Shown here: positions 8,859 to 10,285 of the stretch, piece after piece | Position numbering within the stretch: the first letter of the stretch is position 1 | How the letters are laid out: every line of letters starts with the position of its first letter | Assembly (NCBI GenBank): GCA_018816605.1 | Contig: JAHIVS010000343.1 | Location: 1-10,285, forward strand | Length of the DNA stretch: 10,285 nt | Source: Pseudomonadota bacterium | GTDB taxonomy: Bacteria; Desulfobacterota; Desulfobacteria; Desulfobacterales; Desulfobacteraceae | Direction of reading: 5' to 3' | Notes under the pieces: model-generated | Database searches by the model: none | Told to the model about the DNA's origin: nothing | What the model saw: only the letters and a program-made list of their open reading frames with translations | Position numbers and translations under genes: made by a program

Positions 8859-8902
8859 TGCCGGGCAGATATTGCCGGAAAAAATCCATATTTTTTTGCC
8901 GG
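8859..8902. repeat. Three TGCCGG copies and an AT-rich dyad downstream of glsA
   Basis: TGCCGG occurs at 8859-8864, 8873-8878 and 8897-8902. The last two also form the ends of an imperfect inverted repeat: CCGG plus an A run (8875-8885) against a T run plus GCCGG (8890-8902), with CCAT between and one unpaired base. A T-rich stretch follows (8907-8917). It could end the glsA transcript, or be upstream activator sites for the promoter at 8941-8957. GCCGG is common across this window, so the repeats may be partly chance. Confidence 0.35.
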
Positions 8903-8940
8903 CCATTTATTTTTTCTCAACAAATCAGTCATATAGACCC

Positions 8941-8957
8941 CTGGTTCACAATTTGCT
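8941..8957 (+). promoter_or_regulatory. Candidate sigma-54 (-24/-12) promoter
   Basis: The sequence is CTGG, eight bases, then TTGCT. The GG (8943-8944) and GC (8955-8956) are exactly 10 nt apart, as required by sigma-54. The -12 part fits TTGCW perfectly; the -24 part TGGTTC matches TGGCAC at 4/6. Transcription would start near 8968, about 120 nt before the proposed TTG start of the next gene. Sigma-54 promoters need an activator protein, whose site should lie upstream. Confidence 0.45.
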
Positions 8958-8972
8958 TTGTTCTTTGGAAGG

Positions 8973-8989
8973 CAGGGAGGTTTTCCCTG
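8973..8989 (+). repeat. Short hairpin in the leader of the calcium-loop gene
   Basis: CAGGGA (8973-8978) and TCCCTG (8984-8989) form a perfect 6-bp inverted repeat with a 5-nt loop. If transcription starts near 8968 this would be a hairpin almost at the 5' end of the mRNA, where it could protect the transcript. No T run follows, so it is not a classical terminator. Confidence 0.35.
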
Positions 8990-9074
8990 ATGTGTCCGGT
9001 GTAACAGGAAAACGCCGATATCTTAGTGTATTCGGCCTTGATTCAGGAGGATGACACGGCCGGTATTTATTAAA

Positions 9075-9080
9075 AGGAGG
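9075..9080 (+). promoter_or_regulatory. Perfect AGGAGG that selects a TTG start
   Basis: AGGAGG ends 6 nt before an in-frame TTG (9087-9089), an ideal distance. Another AGGAGG at 9045-9050 touches the upstream in-frame ATG (9051) with no gap, which is too close for normal initiation. TTG 9087 is therefore preferred. Confidence 0.65.
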
Positions 9081-9086
9081 CCGAGA

Positions 9087-10166
9087 TTGAAGATTGATAC
9101 TTTCGAATTGGACCTTTTTTCGTCAAGAAGTTATTCTGAAACCAGAGAGACGCAGGTTACCCGTCAATTTAAATTTCTGGATCTGGTAGATCAGAAGATG
9201 AGCCCAGGGATAAACCGGGCGCAAACTCGGCAGGAGACTGCCCAAACCAGTGCAGTTCAGGAGGCACCCCGTGCCGGCCAGTGGTTCCGGCCGGTTGTGT
9301 TTGGGGGAAAGCCCGCCCTGGCGGTGACCGACCAGTTCAGAGCCGAAATGGATAAAATGAGACGGATGCTGGATGCTGTCATGGATCGCTTCAGCAACAT
9401 GAATCTGATAAAAAATTCGCCGGGGGGCAATTTTCATCTCAGCCGGATCAGCCAGGTGAGCAACCATTCTTTTTCACGAGAGTTCACCCAATTGTCTGCC
9501 TATGAATATTCTCAAACTACCCGGTATTCATATTCAGAATCGGAACAGACCCGGTTTTTGGCCGACGGTATTGTTAATACCATGGACGGCAATGAAATCC
9601 GTTTTTCATTTGAAATGCAGATGGTGCATTCTTTTTTCAGGGAGGATGCCTTTTCCTGGACGGAAAAAGGATACACCCTGATTGACCCGTTGATTGTCAA
9701 TGCCGGAACGACAAGTCCCAGGATTTCCGGGGTCGGGTTTTCCTTTGACCTGGATCTGGACCAACGTTCAGAATACATACGGGCCCCGGCCCGGGGGACC
9801 GGGTTTTTATCCCTGGACAAGAACAGGGACGGGCGGATCAATGACGGCAGTGAATTGTTCGGGCCTGCAACCGGAAGCGGTTTCAATGAATTGGCCGCCT
9901 ATGACCTGGACAAAAATTTGTGGATTGATGAAAATGATGCCGTGTTTGACGAGCTCACCCTCTATGGGCTGGATGAAAACGGCGTCATGCACCTGACCCG
10001 GATCAAGGATGCCGGTATGGGCGCCATTTACCTTGCCGGGGTGAACACGGCCTTTGATGTGAAGAACATGGAAAATGAACTCCTGGCAAAGGTTAAAACA
10101 TCATCCATTGCCTTAAATGAAGACGGCAGCATCCGCTCGGTGCAGGAGGTGGACTGGACCGGGTGA
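9087..10166 (+). CDS. Uncharacterised protein with EF-hand-like calcium loops
   Basis: A 359-residue protein of unknown function (371 if read from ATG 9051). The N-terminal half is polar and has no hydrophobic signal peptide or membrane segment; a Tyr/Ser-rich stretch lies near residues 139-152. From about residue 199 comes a pattern I recall from many uncharacterised bacterial calcium-binding proteins: DPLIVNAGT, then GFSFDLDLD, then GFLSLDKNRDGRINDGSELF. Two loops look able to bind calcium. Loop one is DKNRDGRI (from residue 244), with Asp, Asn and Asp at positions 1, 3 and 5. Loop two is DLDKNLWIDEND (273-284), with acidic or Asn residues at 1, 3, 5, 9 and 12. A third, LDENG (295-299), is degenerate. 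The C-terminal part GAIYLAGVNTAF belongs to the same family pattern. It could be exported by a type I route or be cytoplasmic; no transporter gene is in view. Tandem stops TGA TAA end it. Confidence 0.85.
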   Translation: MKIDTFELDLFSSRSYSETRETQVTRQFKFLDLVDQKMSPGINRAQTRQETAQTSAVQEAPRAGQWFRPVVFGGKPALAVTDQFRAEMDKMRRMLDAVMDRFSNMNLIKNSPGGNFHLSRISQVSNHSFSREFTQLSAYEYSQTTRYSYSESEQTRFLADGIVNTMDGNEIRFSFEMQMVHSFFREDAFSWTEKGYTLIDPLIVNAGTTSPRISGVGFSFDLDLDQRSEYIRAPARGTGFLSLDKNRDGRINDGSELFGPATGSGFNELAAYDLDKNLWIDENDAVFDELTLYGLDENGVMHLTRIKDAGMGAIYLAGVNTAFDVKNMENELLAKVKTSSIALNEDGSIRSVQEVDWTG

Positions 10167-10176
10167 TAAAAAACCG

Positions 10177-10221
10177 GCAGACCTGGTTTCCGGATAAAAA
10201 CACTACCCGGGCCAGGTCTGC
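10177..10221. terminator. Perfect 10-bp inverted repeat, probable bidirectional terminator
   Basis: GCAGACCTGG (10177-10186) and CCAGGTCTGC (10212-10221) pair perfectly. Inside the 25-nt loop, CCGG (10190-10193) and CCGG (10207-10210) can extend the stem. It begins 10 nt after the stop codon of the calcium-loop gene. Rightward, only a weak TCTTTAT follows. Leftward, six A (10168-10173) would read as a U run 3 nt after the stem, so the better terminator shape is for minus-strand transcription. Confidence 0.6.
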
Positions 10222-10251
10222 TCTTTATGCAAACCGCTTTGGAGGTGCGTG

Positions 10252-10285
10252 TTGAATTTTTATGCCGCCCCTCTTCTTTTTTTAT
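10252..10285 (+). CDS. Possible start of a further gene, cut by the window edge
   Basis: GGAGG at 10241-10245 is followed after 6 nt by TTG (10252-10254), with an in-frame GTG just before it (10249). The frame is open to the end of the window and would begin M(L)NFYAAPLLFL, a hydrophobic start that might be a signal peptide or membrane segment. Eleven codons are too few to name a product, and the short open frame could be chance. The strong Shine-Dalgarno is the main support. Confidence 0.35.
   Translation, partial: MNFYAAPLLFL

Noticed and set aside
9045..9053. AGGAGG directly followed by ATG as the start of the calcium-loop gene
   Set aside because: There is no spacing between the Shine-Dalgarno and the ATG. 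The second AGGAGG, 6 nt before TTG 9087, is far better placed.
8872..9054. Sixty-codon frame ending in an ATGA overlap with ATG 9051
   Set aside because: It would start at a TTG without a ribosome binding site, inside a dyad, and would cross the proposed promoter. The protein shows no recognisable pattern.
1..10285. Mobile element, phage, CRISPR array or defence system
   Set aside because: No transposase, integrase, regular repeat-spacer array, terminal repeats or defence domains were found; the gene content is metabolic and transport.

Overview
The window reads as bacterial chromosome. CarB carries a GPIIISQ start motif, purF is fused to a carAB operon, and there is a two-domain RCK potassium channel and a candidate sigma-54 promoter. 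Together these suggest a deltaproteobacterium, most likely a Desulfobacterales-type sulfate reducer. That placement is inference from family resemblance only; there is no rRNA or marker to confirm it. I see no insertion sequence, phage gene, tRNA, rRNA or CRISPR array.

Left half, minus strand (about 1-4981): carA, then carB, then the first 208 codons of purF, read right to left. carA and carB overlap by 14 nt and carB and purF by 8 nt, so the three genes look like one translationally coupled operon. Carbamoyl phosphate synthetase feeds pyrimidine and arginine synthesis, and PurF makes the committed step of purine synthesis. CarA and PurF both take ammonia from glutamine.

The 183 bp between carA and the next gene (4982-5164) is a divergent promoter region. 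It holds a candidate carA promoter, three CAAATG/CATTTG hexamers and other short dyads. To the right, on the plus strand, is a class I SAM-dependent methyltransferase with DVLY-type motifs like the METTL21/lysine methyltransferase group. Its start codon is uncertain.

Next come a two-transmembrane potassium channel subunit with two tandem RCK (TrkA-N/TrkA-C) units, built like Geobacter GsuK, and 69 bp later glutaminase A. These two are probably co-transcribed. A link through the potassium/glutamate osmolyte pair is plausible but unproven.

The right end holds a 359-residue protein with EF-hand-like calcium loops and no visible signal peptide. Its best start is a TTG preceded by a perfect AGGAGG. 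A good -24/-12 (sigma-54) promoter candidate lies 130 bp upstream of that start. After it is a perfect 10-bp inverted repeat, probably a terminator, and then the possible first codons of another gene cut by the window edge. Most of the window is ordinary housekeeping. The least explained parts are the calcium-loop protein with its promoter, and the channel-glutaminase pair.
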